This document shows, piece after piece, positions 12,901-25,826 of a stretch of 64,000 bases of DNA. Under the pieces are notes generated by a model. The model saw only the letters and a program-made list of their open reading frames with translations, was not told the DNA's origin and did no database searches. A program made the translations under genes and the position numbers. The stretch is from Balanoglossus misakiensis (lineage: Eukaryota; Hemichordata), in the NCBI GenBank assembly GCA_040954595.2, contig CM082576.2, positions 2,666,001 to 2,730,000 on the forward strand, in the 5' to 3' direction. The stretch's first letter is position 1; each line of letters starts with the position of its first letter.

Positions 12901-15900
12901 TTGTATTGCTTCTGATTGACCAGGACATCAGAGTCTTTCTCCGTGATGACCAACTGCACTTCATTCAGGAATTCAAACATGTCTTGGCACTGGCCGTCGA
13001 ACTCCCCGACAACCTGACTTGCGTCGTTCGGTTCAGTGGCACCATCACTGCTGTTGTTGTCATCATCATCATCCCCCGTGTCCTCATAGCTGTTCAGAAT
13101 GGAATCAAAACTGAAAGCAAAACAGGGAAGAAACACAAATTAGATGCATAGGTGTTGAATACTTAATACTAATATACAGATACATGCTACAATGATGCAA
13201 AAAGCCAAATCTTTTCTTCTGCAGATAAGCAGACATTGGTGGAGCTATGGTGCATCTAAACAAAGAATTTGGCAGATTCCGCACAAAAACGTTCAAATGG
13301 ATTTCTTGACCAACCTTTGTCCAATGCTGAACGTTTCCATTTGTTTATTCAGAGCCGAGATCTGACTTGCCATCGGTGAGTTCTTTCTCTTTTTGCTGTG
13401 CAATTTGAAAGTCAAATGATCCACTGCGTCTCTGGTTTGCTCCATTGACAGTGGACTTAGAACCTGTGTGCACAAATGATATTCATTTGAAATTAACCAA
13501 TTCTTGGGGAATTTTTTTATTTAATTTACACAAAATTGTTGCAGCCTAGACAATATCATACAGTAGGAGACAGGTATACGTTGTAATCAGACAAAAGGGG
13601 AAATTTCATTTCAAAATTCATAATCATTGATCATGAATTTTCAAATGAAATTTCCTCTTTTTGTGATATCATTGACAACATGTTCACACAGGAAATTGTT
13701 CTAAATTGTTCTCTACTACTTTGAGTAAACAGTTGGACAGAACAGCCGAATCCAGGTCAACTTTTGACACACTAAAATTGTCGGTGACCATTTTGGCAGA
13801 AATAGTAGAGTTTGTCATGATTTTTAAACTTCCATGATTGTTATTTTGTTTTTTTTAAGGCCAACAGCAAGCACTTCCTGCCTTTTTCAGTTCATGAATG
13901 GAAAAACAGGGCAGTATACAATTATGTACAATTCATTTGCATGTTACAACAAAACAACTCACAGGAGGTAATTATAGCTTTGTGTCTATTCTAAGTGGAG
14001 GGAAACTTTTTAATTAATAAGACTGATGAGCACAGAACCGTGGATGCTGTTTTTCCGTGTAAGGTTTCTCTATTATTTTGAGTAATCCCGTCATGATTGC
14101 GGGCATATTATTAACTCACCCTGGCAGAGTCAGAACCATTGATGCTAGTCTCCACCGCATTCAACGCATCCTCAATCTGCTGATACTGCACATCAATCTG
14201 ATTCTGAAGCTGTTCCCACTGAGACTCAATGATGGCGAGGGTCTTGGCCAGATACTGGCTCGTTTGTGGCAATGAGCTCTGGAACTCTTGACCCTGAATC
14301 AGTACCTGGTCTTTGGCCGCCTGATGGGTCTCTATCTCAATGGCAAAGGCCTGGCAAAGGAAAGGAAAAAATATTACATGTAGCAAACGTTCATATTAAA
14401 CTGCACTCATATCGTCATCCAAAATCGCAGATAAATTTAAATACAGACTTCATGAGAAAAGCTGAACTGTCTGCACTTAATATTCACAGAAATAGTATTT
14501 TTCAAAAGTTCACCACAGAATGGTTTCCGTTTCACAGTCAGGTGCTCAAATAAACACACAGTGGTCAAGTCAAGACTGAAAAACAGGCGTCCCTGTCTTT
14601 TCATCAGAATTGCTACCAACACAGGGTTGTCAGATTGAATAACAGAGCTTAGCAACAATGAGCATGTGGACATTATTTCTGGACCCATGTGTTGACTTCA
14701 ACTTGCCAGAATGCAAACACACTCAAACCTGAGTGACGTCCACAACCCCTGCAGCCAACTCCAGAACATGTGAATCAAATGTCACGTTGTTTGAACAACA
14801 GGCCGGGAGGGCTTTGTCGAAACCGAAGACAATGACAGTTAAATGGAAACGCCACGGAAAGGAAGAACAATAGGTTCAGGTCGGAAACAGGAGCTGTTGT
14901 TTGTCCACGACAAATGCCCTACTGATTGAAAAGAGGACTTGCGTGGGAGCAAACAGAGGACAGAAAATGACCCCAGATTGAGAACGTATTGAATGAACAG
15001 AAAAGTGAGACTACAGTGTGTATTGGTAGGGAATTAAGATTTTCCAGACAGTCCAAGTGTTTGGCATCTGGCTGCAGTGGTTGCATGATTCAAATACAAA
15101 AAAAGAATACAACAGAAGTTTTGTTAAAAAGATTTATCAGTTTTTAATCTTCGCCACACAGGACAAGGGTCTGCAGTAGTTCTAAATTGGGCAAAATGCT
15201 CGGACCATGTTCTGCAGATCAAGTCACATGGCGCAACCGCGTGCTCTTGGCAAGTTGCTTGGCAGATGGCCAGTTATTTTCTAACACAACACCTGGCCAC
15301 AGACTGTTGACAAGGTTTTTGAAAAGAGCGAAAAAAGGAGACATAGTCTGTAAATCCATACTTATTCAAGTCATCTCTTTGAGTTGACAGTGTGACCTGG
15401 GGGGCTTGTTTACCTCCCAATGCATGCTGGTACAGGTTACACAAACCCAAACAGCAAACTGACCAATGAGAGTCTGACTACTCACCAGGTGCCTTTCCAG
15501 GTGCACTCTCAGACTGTTGACATCACCACTGGCTGGTTTCCACGACTCAGCTTGGCCGATGATGCCAGTCAACCACTCACTCAGTTGGTCGACATCATTT
15601 ATGAAATTCTGGGGAGAAAATAAGTAACAAAGATTTATCGAATATCTTGCTACTTAATTTTTGACTGAAAATAAATGAAGACAGTGTTTTTTTGTCAACA
15701 GTATGTGTGCATTGTTTATTCAGAGTTATGACTGCATGGTCAATCCTTTTTTTCAGCTAATGCAGAGGCTCTGCAGCCTGCAGGTGAATGTATTACACAT
15801 ATGTTATTAGATTACAAATTACTTCAAATTAGAGCAATTTCAAATTATTTGGGATGCATCTTTTGAGGCTGCAGTGTTCATGCACAGATTCAAGGTTTTC

Positions 15901-16263
15901 TTGGCAGTCTCTCCATCCATCGGTCGCAAATCAACTCGGTAAAATACTTACCTGCCACTCTTGCTGCATTCGAGCATCTACATTCTCCTTGTCGTTCTGC
16001 AGCAGGGTCACCAGACGATTGCTGTCGCTCCCGGCGACCAGCCTGGTGTTGCTGTCGCCCGTATCCGCCATCTTGGCCCCATACTGGCCACTCCTCTTCT
16101 CTGCACACTTCAATGAGTCTGAAATCTTGGGAGATGTTGCCGTGGCGAAAACCAAGTTGCTGCCGTAGTTGCCATGGTTGCGAGATCCAGAAATCGTAGT
16201 CAGTAATCCGTTGCTGTCCGAGTCGTTTTTTAACCACTTTCCAAGTGTCTTCCACTTGAGCAT
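6310..16263 (-). CDS. Nesprin-like KASH-domain protein with spectrin repeats (whole gene, 10 coding exons)
   Basis: Joining exons 16263-15952, 15608-15486, 14350-14120, 13463-13315, 13110-12888, 12483-12139, 11833-11618, 11424-7879, 7687-7547 and 6933-6310 gives one 1969-aa reading frame with GT/AG at every junction. Spectrin-type helical repeats lie at about residues 95-205, 303-398 and 415-533. Residues 534-1762 are acidic and Ser/Thr/Pro-rich, with a basic cluster at 692-727. The end is a KASH domain: a transmembrane helix near 1909-1931, a tail of about 38 residues with one Cys, then GLKYVKGPPPV. KASH proteins of this type sit in the outer nuclear membrane, where the PPPX end binds SUN proteins and the cytoplasmic part binds cytoskeleton or motors. 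The start is the first ATG after an in-frame TAA at 16330-16332. There is no calponin-homology pair, so it resembles a short nesprin rather than a giant actin-binding one. Family assignment is firm; exact orthology to a vertebrate SYNE gene is not shown. Confidence 0.88.
7547..7687 (-). CDS. KASH gene coding exon 9
   Basis: 47 codons (REIAIDEEEENVAV to SATQSTK) between TTCCTAACAG| and AAG|GTAAGT, phase 0 at both ends. Acidic and probably disordered. It has no ATG-initiated ORF of its own; it is called from its strong splice sites and matching phase with both neighbours. Its length is a multiple of three, so skipping it would keep the frame. Confidence 0.85.
7879..11424 (-). CDS. KASH gene coding exon 8, giant acidic low-complexity exon
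   Basis: An uninterrupted 1182-codon exon (residues 534-1715) between TTCTTACCAG| and AAG|GTAAAT, phase 0. No globular domain is recognised. In order it shows an acidic N-terminal part, a Lys/Arg-rich nuclear-localisation-like block (residues 692-727), repeated SKSPRS motifs, many SP/TP sites, three tandem units built round YPLLxTPRTP (9280-9495), and a very acidic C-terminal end with a Trp-Phe pair in acidic context (DGWFDASDEDEEE). The lack of stops over 3.5 kb and the frame-keeping junctions make it coding. Composition predicts an extended, phospho-regulated linker between spectrin repeats and nuclear membrane; this role is inferred. Confidence 0.9.
9280..9495 (-). repeat. Three tandem coding repeats built round YPLLxTPRTP
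   Basis: Within exon 8, three units of 24, 25 and 23 residues follow each other at 9424-9495, 9349-9423 and 9280-9348. Units 1 and 2 share DGETMxIYPLLxTPRTPxxSP; unit 3 is degenerate (VCPQLSTPRTS). Each offers paired Thr-Pro sites of the kind proline-directed kinases use. Confidence 0.85.
10843..10950 (-). other. Basic nuclear-localisation-like block inside the KASH protein
   Basis: Encodes residues 692-727, which contain KRQKKVLKPAKRR and, after an acidic spacer, KKKRKRKSK. Both clusters match bipartite or monopartite nuclear-import signals. In a membrane-anchored outer nuclear envelope protein it could instead bind acidic partners, or serve an isoform lacking the KASH exon. Confidence 0.6.
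11618..11833 (-). CDS. KASH gene coding exon 7
   Basis: 72 codons between CACTCTAG| and AAG|GTATTG, phase 0. Helices B and C of the last recognisable spectrin repeat, ending with NLERRWQAILMQAIDLHSKL, a clear helix-C signature. Confidence 0.86.
12139..12483 (-). CDS. KASH gene coding exon 6
   Basis: 115 codons between AATTCACAG| and CAG|GTGTGT, phase 0. It completes one spectrin repeat (INKKWDNLHDHI is a typical helix C) and starts the next (LDEILVRLRVWMNDVE), with a short Ser/Pro linker between them. Confidence 0.87.
12888..13110 (-). CDS. KASH gene coding exon 5
   Basis: One base completing the split codon plus 74 codons, between TGCTTTCAG| and AAG|GTAAGA. An Asp/Asn-rich loop (DTGDDDDDNNSSDG) interrupts the helical region. 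It is followed by the first helix of another repeat (MFEFLNEVQLVITEK). Confidence 0.82.
13315..13463 (-). CDS. KASH gene coding exon 4
   Basis: 49 codons plus two bases (AG), with acceptor CACACAG| and donor AAAG|GTTGGT. The split codon is completed by the first base of the next exon (AG|T, Ser). It carries a basic stretch (KLHSKKRKN) and a helix with Met and Gln. The match to a spectrin repeat is weaker here than in flanking exons. Confidence 0.78.
13590..13664. repeat. Near-perfect intronic hairpin
   Basis: Arms of about 32 bases (core GAAATTTCATTT-AAAATTCAT at 13600-13621 and its complement at 13633-13654) separated by an 11-base loop, in the intron between KASH coding exons 3 and 4. Only a few mismatches or indels interrupt the arms. 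It may be a tiny MITE relic or a structured intronic RNA. Confidence 0.75.
14120..14350 (-). CDS. KASH gene coding exon 3
   Basis: 77 codons between TTTGCCAG| and AGG|GTGAGT, phase 0. Helices B and C of the first spectrin repeat, including the typical ESQWEQLQNQI segment. It is Gln-rich and predicted to form coiled coil. Confidence 0.87.
15486..15608 (-). CDS. KASH gene coding exon 2
   Basis: 41 codons between TCTCCCCAG| and CTG|GTGAGT, phase 0 at both ends. It continues helix A and loop of the first spectrin repeat (NFINDVDQLSEWLTGI, then ESWKP). The Trp spacing is typical of the family. Confidence 0.85.
15952..16263 (-). CDS. KASH gene coding exon 1 (start codon)
   Basis: Encodes 104 residues beginning MLKWKTLGKWLKN, a Ser/Asn-rich head, and the first helix of a spectrin repeat near its end (DARMQQEWQ). 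The donor reads CAG|GTAAGT. An in-frame TAA lies 66 bases before the ATG, and a good acceptor (pyrimidine tract, then TTACAG) lies at 16336-16337, so the exon probably begins at 16335 with 72 bases of 5'UTR. A TATAAAAG-like word at 16328-16335 leaves open an internal promoter just upstream. Confidence 0.8.
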
Positions 16264-19200
16264 AATAATCTCAACGAAGACGAGTAAGGAAATGAAAGTT
16301 GGAATATCAATTGCGACGGTGTTTTTCTTTTATATCTGTAAGACAGGAAACAAAACAACAATCCTTAGACTCGATCGGCAAGCTGTATAATGTTAATACA
16401 GCATTCACCAGAGTTTCGATTCTCATACTGCAGATAGGAACAATCACAAACATTACACATTTGAATATTTTTTCTTCAAAAATATACATCTGTAACCACT
16501 TTTGGTAAATTCCCCCAATCTCCCTCAAACAGTGCCAAATCACAACATTTTTCACCTGGAAGTTACTTTTGAAGAACACTGGAAAGAAAGGAAAATTATA
16601 ACTGGCCACCATGTACAACTCTGTTATCAACAAATAGTTCACACGGGACAGTCGTAAATTGGAAATAAATTATTTACAGATGACGCACTTCCAGAGCAAG
16701 TTCTCTGTACAGACAGGCTGCACCAGTGAGTACCCATAAAAAGTGAGCGAGCATTACTCGTAACATTCTGACGTGGGTTTCCTCAGTATCAGTGATGGCC
16801 TCTTTGAACTCAATGCCCTCGTTGGTTGTATCCGATCATGTTACATGCATTAACTTTGGCACAGCGGGTGATAAAAAACATAACATTCCAAAAAATCAGA
16901 CCCCATTGGTTGTTCACAAATAACGGTCATTTTCAAGGGTGATTTTACTTTTTATGCTTTAATAAGAACTTTTTCCCCAACTTCTATAAATCAGATTAAC
17001 TGATTTTACATTAAAGTTAAATATCTTCCAATATGCCCTTGAAAAGATAAAGCTCGGCTCATACAGGGATAAATGATTTTGAAATCAAGATGGGGGTGGT
17101 AGTTTATATTGTGCAAGTATGTGTGAATCAAAACATTATAACTGTACTCATTTTTGAATCATTTCCCAGTTGAAATTTTTTATCTTGATACAATGAAAGA
17201 CTGTATAGTGAAATGGTGATTCTGAAAACATTTTCTTTGGGGGGAAACAAGGCCACAGTTTGACCTTACTTGATGTCACTGCTGGTGCTACCAGCATAAT
17301 TAGAGTGCATTATATCATCTCTCATTAATGAACTTATTAATTACACATGCCATTTAGCTGATTGCAACTTTGCATATGAATCAACTTTCCTAATAATTTA
17401 TAGATGACATAATGTGCAGACGTACTGCTGCAATTTAAAGTATTAATGGCACAAGACCATGGTGGCAACAACTGAAATAAAAATCAGCATAAAACATAAA
17501 ATCCTGACAATCAATTTTGTTCTTCATGATTTATATACAAGCATTTTCAGTGGCAGCTCTAATTTTGACGTTATGTGTTATTGACATGTAGTTCAGCTCT
17601 CTATAAAATGAGAAACAGGTTTGGCAAGTGACCTGACTGCATGGGTTTCAACCTCCCCCCCCCCCCCCATTTTCTAATGAAATGGCCAGGCAAATCACAA
17701 GAAAACAACTGGGCCTCCTCCATATTAACCACTACATGGGGAGGGGGAAGGATTGAAATGACAACCTTGGACAGGGGTAGCATGTTTAGGCATGTTGTAT
17801 CTGAGGTTTTATTTTTGGCTGGCAATCTGTTCACACATAATAACCCAAAAAGGATTCTTACATAATTACTGATTCAAAGATCAGAATCTACTGTCACGAA
17901 AACTGACTGTTTGTCCTTTAAATTTCACAGAGGTAGATAGATTACCGGTACATGTACATTGTACTTGAAAGATCCAGAAAATCCCATCTACACCTATTTA
18001 AAGTCTGTGAGCACAGTCACACCCTTTTGACAATGACCATGAATTAGCATGTCCTTTTAAACACGTCAGGATGTATTGCCACCATTCAAAAGTAGCATTC
18101 TAATGACTCTCTCAACTGAAAATTGTCAACCTACACCGGCAAAAAATCACCACTTAAAAATTTAAAATACATACCACAAACCAGGTCAACCACTTCACCA
18201 TAGAATTAATAAGCCAGCTTCAAGATACTTGGTGAAAAAACTATGAACTATAACCACAGAAAGCATGTACACACCAACTACCAGAAACTATATACTGTAC
18301 TAGAAGACTCCTAACTGTCAACTGAGATTTCAAATTCTCATTTTGCCGCCTCCAGTGCACTACAGGCGATAGCCACGCTGATCTTGTGACCCGAGCCAGG
18401 CCCAGAACTGTCACTCAAAAGGGTTTCCTGTGAATGCTGTTGTCTGATTGGTTGATGAGAGGGCTTGTTCCCCCACACAATACTGCACAATGAGAAGGCT
18501 ATATGCTGGCACAGAGTGTAGGCCTAAATGAGTCAGTCTCCACATCCCTTTAAATAGTTCAATAGCCTATACGCGTTACAATACCAACTGCCAAGCACAC
18601 CTCTCACTTGTGCTATAAGACACAGATCTATTATTTCTCCCGTCTTCACACATTTGTAAGCGGAATGCATACCCGGATTCTCATTGTTGAAAGACGGGAA
18701 AACTACAAATGTATAAAGCAGGGCCCAAACAAGTGTGTTTGAATTGTCTGATGTCAAAGACTTGTCCATTCATTGTACACATGCCAACAATGCAGGAAAA
18801 CGTCAAGCAAGCAAAAAAAGCTTTGCGCACAAAATGGGGGAAAAGCTAGAAACACAAAACAGTTACCCAAACATGTTTGTACTCAGTCGTAGGGGGAATA
18901 AAGGGTCATTTGCAATGTATGCCAACCGCCTTCGACCCTTGCAACTAATGTGATCAGATATCGATAGTACCTGTAAATGGAACTGTGAGAAAGGGGAACA
19001 ATTAACAGCTAGACCAGTTGACATACATGGGTTAAGTGACATTGACAGCTCGGCTACTTTAACTAGCTGTTAATGAGATATTGTGTTGGTAAGAGGATGT
19101 ACAATTCCACCCTGACTTTATATAATCACAAATTTTCCAGGCCACGAAAAAAATATGCATTTCTTCAATGCACGACCCGTTTCCCTCTTCTCACTTTTTC

Positions 19201-22200
19201 TGGAAGTCAGATCTGCGGACAGATGCACCTTTGCCAATCCGACATCCACATCAAATCTGTTCCCCTTTACGCCACAAATCCAAATCCCTACCTGTTGACT
19301 GCGATGTATGCCACCTCCAAAGTTTTTCCGACAGATCCACAAATGGGTGCGTATCGGGTGCCAGCTCAAGAAAGCTAATGACTGCGACGCAAAGTTTTTT
19401 CCCAGAGTCCCACGGGTGGGAGACGAGCACTTTTCACCTGGTGAACATGTACATAATGTACATGCATAATGTATCTGTGTACTCTGTGCTTGTTTAAATG
19501 TTGACTGCACCTTCTATGCAGCATGCGCGGTATGTGATAACACAGTAACCCCTGGAGCAATGTAAACATTTTCTCACTTTACCATTTTTTGCATGACAAA
19601 AAAGAAATGGCACTTGCACGAACTTTTCAATAAAGAGTTTGGCATCCGAGTGAGCTAAAGGTAAACTTTCACTTCACTACCATAGTTCAAGAGCCGAATA
19701 TCACCCACCTCCTGAACATTTCTCTGTTTGAACTGTTATGACACACTCAGAGACAAGCTCAAATTTCTCTTTGAAATATACCTGTACATTTGCAGGTGTG
19801 CTATTTTTTAAAACTTGGATACGCAACAACAGGAGGAAACTAAAGCAGGATTGGACGACGCTCAGGTGGCGTTAAAAACACAAGTGTCCCTAAAGTATTG
19901 ATTTCTACTTCTATATTTTCATGAACACATCCAGAGTTGAACCTGGAAGAAAAGACCACATTCCACAGTTCAATGAGAACCATTTGATGAGAATTATCTT
20001 GCAGTTTTAACAGGCTGTGATAAAATTTCACAACACATAATAGTCCTCTAGATAATAAATACATCTCACTTCAACGTTTGATGTCCAGAATGATTTAAGA
20101 AGAGTGATCAAGCGTTTTGTTGTTTGATTGCAAATGCCTTTTCTTGTTGCAATATAATCCCTGACTACCCATATTCCTCTGAGGAGCTTTTTTGCCATTT
20201 TGTTTGGATTCATTTAAACCGAGAGCATTTAACGTGCACTCAAATCTTTCTTTGGTCTCAGATGGGATAGTCTATAAGGTGCAACTTCCATAGAGAGCTT
20301 TATAATCGCCATGACTTTATTTGTCTTCAAATAATAGAGTTTACAGTGTGAGTGACAATGGAAGGGGGGATAAAGTTAAAAATATGACACTTTTGGAAGA
20401 TCACAGAAAATCTTCAGCCAAGCGAGGATAATTGACAGGATGTCGGACCGATTTTTTGGTTGTTTTTTTATACACAGACAAAAAAAGATTTGGTTTCCAG
20501 AGCAACAGCTATGCATCCACATTCGTGATATTAGTCTCAGCAGTTTCCATGGTAACAGAATCTCAGATGGAGCCATGCAATTTGTTTCCAACTTCTGCCT
20601 CAAAAACAGAAGAGTAATGAAGCGTTCAGAAATGCGGGCATCGCGGCTTACACGCAGGAAAACCACGGCAACGCTAAATGAAGTCTGGTATTCCCTAAGT
20701 GGTGCACAAACCATTCTTTAAGGATGCGTATAGAAAATTTGATATTTCTGCTGATTAGGAGGGAAGACACAAATCAGAAGTATCTCTCCTGTATGCCACT
20801 TTATTCAGCTACATGTAACAATAGGAAAAATTCATTTTGATTTATCCTTCAATCAGTATACTACAGTCTGGAGATTCAAGCCGTAATTTAAGCCGGAGGT
20901 GCCAAAGATACAAAAAGGCCAAAAGTATCCCTCATGAACTGCACATCGATCATCAGAAATCTTGAAAAATTGGTACACTGGCTGATAATGGCACTCAACA
21001 TCCTTCCAATGTGTTTTATCTCGTACTATTAAAACCAAACCAACCTAGTACCCTGGACTGGGCTGGTACAGAACTGTTGATTACCTACAAGCCTCCGCCA
21101 ACCCCTCACCAAAACATTTCCACCAGTGGCTGCTGAAAGTTCAGTACAACACTCCATTGCCCACTTCTACTGATCCACACGCTTGGCTCCAGTGAGAAAG
21201 TTAATTAATTAAATAGCAAATTTTCACAATATTTGCGGTGGCATATACAATCTAGAAAATTGACTTTGATATGTGATACTAATAGTGTAGAACATGCTAT
21301 GAATAAATGCGCCGTTATCCAGGAAATCATGATCCGGTGCCATTCCATTTTCCGACATTATGTGAAAAAGCCTTTGGGATACAGATACACCTAACTGACG
21401 CACACGCAGGAACTGTGACCAATTCTGGGTCTTTTTTTCCATTCAATGATACCCTGAAGTACCTATTATGTACATGCAGAGAGGCAGTTTGTATTACCCA
21501 TCTACCATGCCTGGAGCCAGAAATCTGCTGTAGAAAGTAGAAATCCATGGTAACACCAAAGAAAGAGGATGTTAAATTTGCCCTAACCATCAATGTTTCT
21601 CTTTGGCCAGTGAAAATATGGTCATATAACCTTAATTTGTGCTGTTACTAAGCAACAGTTGCTATAGAGATTTGAGAAATCTGTAAAAGTGCAGATTTTT
21701 ATGGCATTGCTAGTGAAGCAAAAGACATGAAACCCCACAAAGTCAAACTACAGCAGTTTTAAAGATCTGCCCACCAGATGAGTGGAAACCACAGAAATAA
21801 AAACACAGAATGAAAAAAAAGTGTAAGAGTCAAAACGATTTGGACTAATCCAATATTTCCTTCTGAATTAAAGTGTTGTGATTCACAGAAAGGACTGCAA
21901 AACACTGGTGTCCAATAGTGGATGATAGAATTAGAAGTCCACGCAGACCACAGGTTTCTAGGTTTTTTACTGCCTTGATTTGGGTGAATGCAAGTGGCCC
22001 GACAATTACATGGACATGTGCACACCCACATCCAACAGCTGCCACTTTGCAAAGCACAATTGGTTGTCGATAAATATTCTCTTGTCTGGCCCTCAGGCGT
22101 TTCTCTGGTGGCTTTATAATGTGCAGCGTGTGTGTTACCCAGGCTGCAGGTGATGTTTGCAAAGGTTCTGTTTAGAATGAAATAGGGTGGAATATACCAG

Positions 22201-22344
22201 GTTACATGTACCTGCCACCCTGGTGTTCAACAGACTTGCGACAACTCGGCTACATGTACTTGTTCACTTGCTACAAGTATTCAAAACAGTGCAACAAATG
22301 GAAACGAAAGGCAATGTGTTTAAAAGTGTGCATGCATGAAGACA

Positions 22345-22364
22345 GAGAGAGAGAGAGAGAGAGA
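22345..22364. repeat. (GA)n microsatellite
   Basis: About ten GA units. Confidence 0.95.
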
Positions 22365-25300
22365 AGACAGTTTATCCCTAAGTGATGGAGATTTTGGTTT
22401 GCATACACAGCAAAACTCATATAAAACGATCACACTTCTACTCATTTATTAATACCCATCTCCCAGGTACTGTGCCTACAATGTAGTTCAGTAAATGGGT
22501 GGGTCGATAATAATAAAGCCCATGTACAAAGTTTCATCTACCACAGGTCATTCTCATACATTGAGCAGATTTAATCCTCCATGAATATCAGCCATAATTT
22601 CCGCACGTAAATGTCACATGCAGCTGTTTTCAGTCTGACAATAGTGCACATATTACGCATATCTCGCAAAAATCCCCAAATATTAGAATAAAAGAGGTCA
22701 CTTTCTGCCCTTTGAGATAATACATACATATGTACCAGCTCAAGTGTTTCTATTTTTAACTGAAACTCCACTTCAAATTTTATTTTTTTAATCAACATTT
22801 GACATTTCTCACTGCCTCTGCCAGTGACAGGATTATTATTGCTACGAATGATTAATTTTCTTTTGTAACACTGCCATACATCATACTTCAATACCGGATA
22901 CATGTATCAAAGCTGGACCCTGGGTAGAAAATTTCTCTACTTATTTATGTAGACTCTGATAATTACAGGTTGCTTTGACAACAGTATTAATTTAGTAATC
23001 TACCTGTTTAGTTTAATACAGCATTAACAATATGGATGTACCCATAATTTGATGATGTCATCAGAATTGTGAAGGGAAAAAATGTTGTGCAGAACTGAGA
23101 CTGGCCACCTACAACTAAAACACTGCAACTAGAAACAGTGCAGTATTAAAGTCTCCAACCAGGTGACAAATGCAAGGCAATGGTCACTGTTATTACTATT
23201 GATTATAATTATCATTTTCAGCACATTTTTAAAACACCATTGCCTAATATATTGTAATGTAAGTGCATGTGTACAAGTTGTAGGTCACCTGCACTGAACT
23301 TCTGACCTCTATAATCCACCATGCATGCAGCCGTCCCCAAAACATGAAAAGTGGTTCCTTTGAATGTCAACATTCCTGATTACACACAGACAAATCTGTT
23401 CAATGCTAATCACAGGCACAACGTCACAACACTGGGCGTGTACACATACAATGGGGACCCGTAAATTCGGGGCTGAACAATACAAAAGAGGTGCAACACC
23501 GACACGGCCGTGACTTTCACTGCATTCCTTCCTTTAATGCAAATAATGAGAATACACGAAATAACACCTTAAGGCCCACATCCACAAGTAAATATCATCA
23601 GGGAGGGTCTAATATATGGTGCCCTTGACTGGATAAGTGTTTGTAGGTCAGGTCGTGAGGTCACGGCTTCCAAGCTTAGCACGAACCTCCATGGATGCAC
23701 AGGTATAATCGAAATCCATTTTCAGCGATATTCTACATCATGATTCTGTCATTCTTGAAATCATCTGTGATTTGATGAAAACTAGTGTCAAACAGCACCA
23801 AACATCTGTCATCAATGGAGAAACCTGATCTGTCAGTCCGTCTGTAATTAATTCAATATACACATTACGTCTGTCGCTCTCATTGAGGATATAGTGTCTC
23901 AGAAGTTCCTCAGTGAAATGATGAAATTTGACTCAATCTCAACCGACAAAAAAAGCTCAGCAATGCCAGCACAGAATAACAGACACTTCTCCAGATTGTG
24001 TGCAGCAATATCGTGCATGGCCAGTTATATTCACGGTAGAATTATCATTCTGTGTACCTTCATCATCAACATCAGTGACGCTGCTCAAACCAATATTATG
24101 AATACTAATGACAGATGAACTGAACTTTCAATGACCTTGACCGAAAAGCAATCTCGTCATCACCTGCCATCGTTTTTATCCTCATCATCTCTCTCGTTTT
24201 ACCTCAAAATTTGAAGTAAACAAACCGACAACTGAACTAGACATCATTCAACATATATCTACCCGTAGAGATAGAGAGTACAATTAAGTTTTCATTGGAG
24301 TGAAAGCAAATCTGTCCATCTCATACTAGTAAAATCATGAACATTTCACTAAAAATCCACCTGACAATTTTGTTTGAAATACAAAATGTAGCATACAATT
24401 TGTACTTTTTAAAGAGAGTTTTGCATAAATACACACGTGATAACCATTTCAATAAATCCAGCTACAAAATCTCGAAGGGTATTAATTTGCAACATTTGTG
24501 ATGTAATCATTTTAAAAAATCAATTAATTCCCTGATGACTACAAAATTATACAAAAATGCCCATTTTGCCATTATGGGGTCATTTTGAATCTACAACTCC
24601 TGAGAATAAATTCGCTCCACATGGTGAAAAAATAAAGGGAGGCAACATCAAGTTTTTTTTGTCCATTCCTATATGACACAAGCAACAGACACATCTAAAT
24701 CAGTCTGCAGCAGTTAATGATGATTTATCTATCCAATGTAAATCTAAAATAGCTGGTTTTCTGGATTTTCTGAGGTTTTTTGAAAGGTCACATTCCTGCA
24801 GATGTAAAACCTTCCAGATATCAATCATATAAATTCGTTAAGGCTCTGAAAGCAAACAAACCATGAACCAAAGTGCAGTTCCAATACAGTCTCAGCTAGC
24901 ACACAAAATCTCAATTTACTTCCACTGCAATACATACTCTTTGAGAAAATAGCTTCGGGAGCTGATGGAAAGCCATAAAAAAGAAGATTACATCTCACCC
25001 ATTCCACCGCGCAGAAATTTGTCAAATTGAATTATTTCTGATGAAATTCACAAAGTGCAAACTCTTACCAGCAAAGAACAAATATTAATGCAAAGATTAA
25101 ATTTTTAAAAAAAATGACCTTTAAGTTAAATTCACTATCAATTGATTCACTGCTGACTGTATGCATGTATTACTCATGCAAGGTCCATTTATTCAGTTTA
25201 CTACAATAGAAATATTTGCTTGCGCCAAAAATCAATGAATGCGACAAAGAAGACCGATGTTTTATGCATGCAGTATTTCGTTTCGTAAATACCACCGCAG

Positions 25301-25826
25301 TGGCGGTGTGAACTTGCTAAAAAGAACTTAATTTGAACTTCAGTTGCTAGTCTACATGAAAGTGGAGATCATGCAGTTTATATCATTGTTTTCTTACTTG
25401 GGAAATGATGTATGTGCAAAAGGGAGAAATAGAAAACGTACAATAGCTGAATTTTGACTTTGAATATTTCCCGTGAAAGCTCCATTAGCTGTAACTTTTT
25501 GCCATTTTTTGTCATATTAACACAACACAACACAACACAACAGACAGGAAAATCTCTACGTGTACAATGTATACTCTTCTCTGAAGAACACAACAGACTA
25601 TCAAGTGATTTCACTCGACAAGAATGTTGTGGACCTTCTGACCTTGGAACGCATCGTCATCTATTATTATTTAGATTGTTAGTCTTTACAAAAGCTGATT
25701 CTGTGTAGTCGTTCCCACCAACACTTCAACACTTCCGACTGCTAAGTATTATCTATCCATATACATGCACTACTAACAGCGCGTGAGCTCACACTTTCAC
25801 TTCCTGGTTAGACAGAAAAAAATTTG

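Noticed and set aside
19118-19510. Overlapping frames of about 100-130 codons on both strands
   Set aside because: No motif or splice signals that would join them to a gene.
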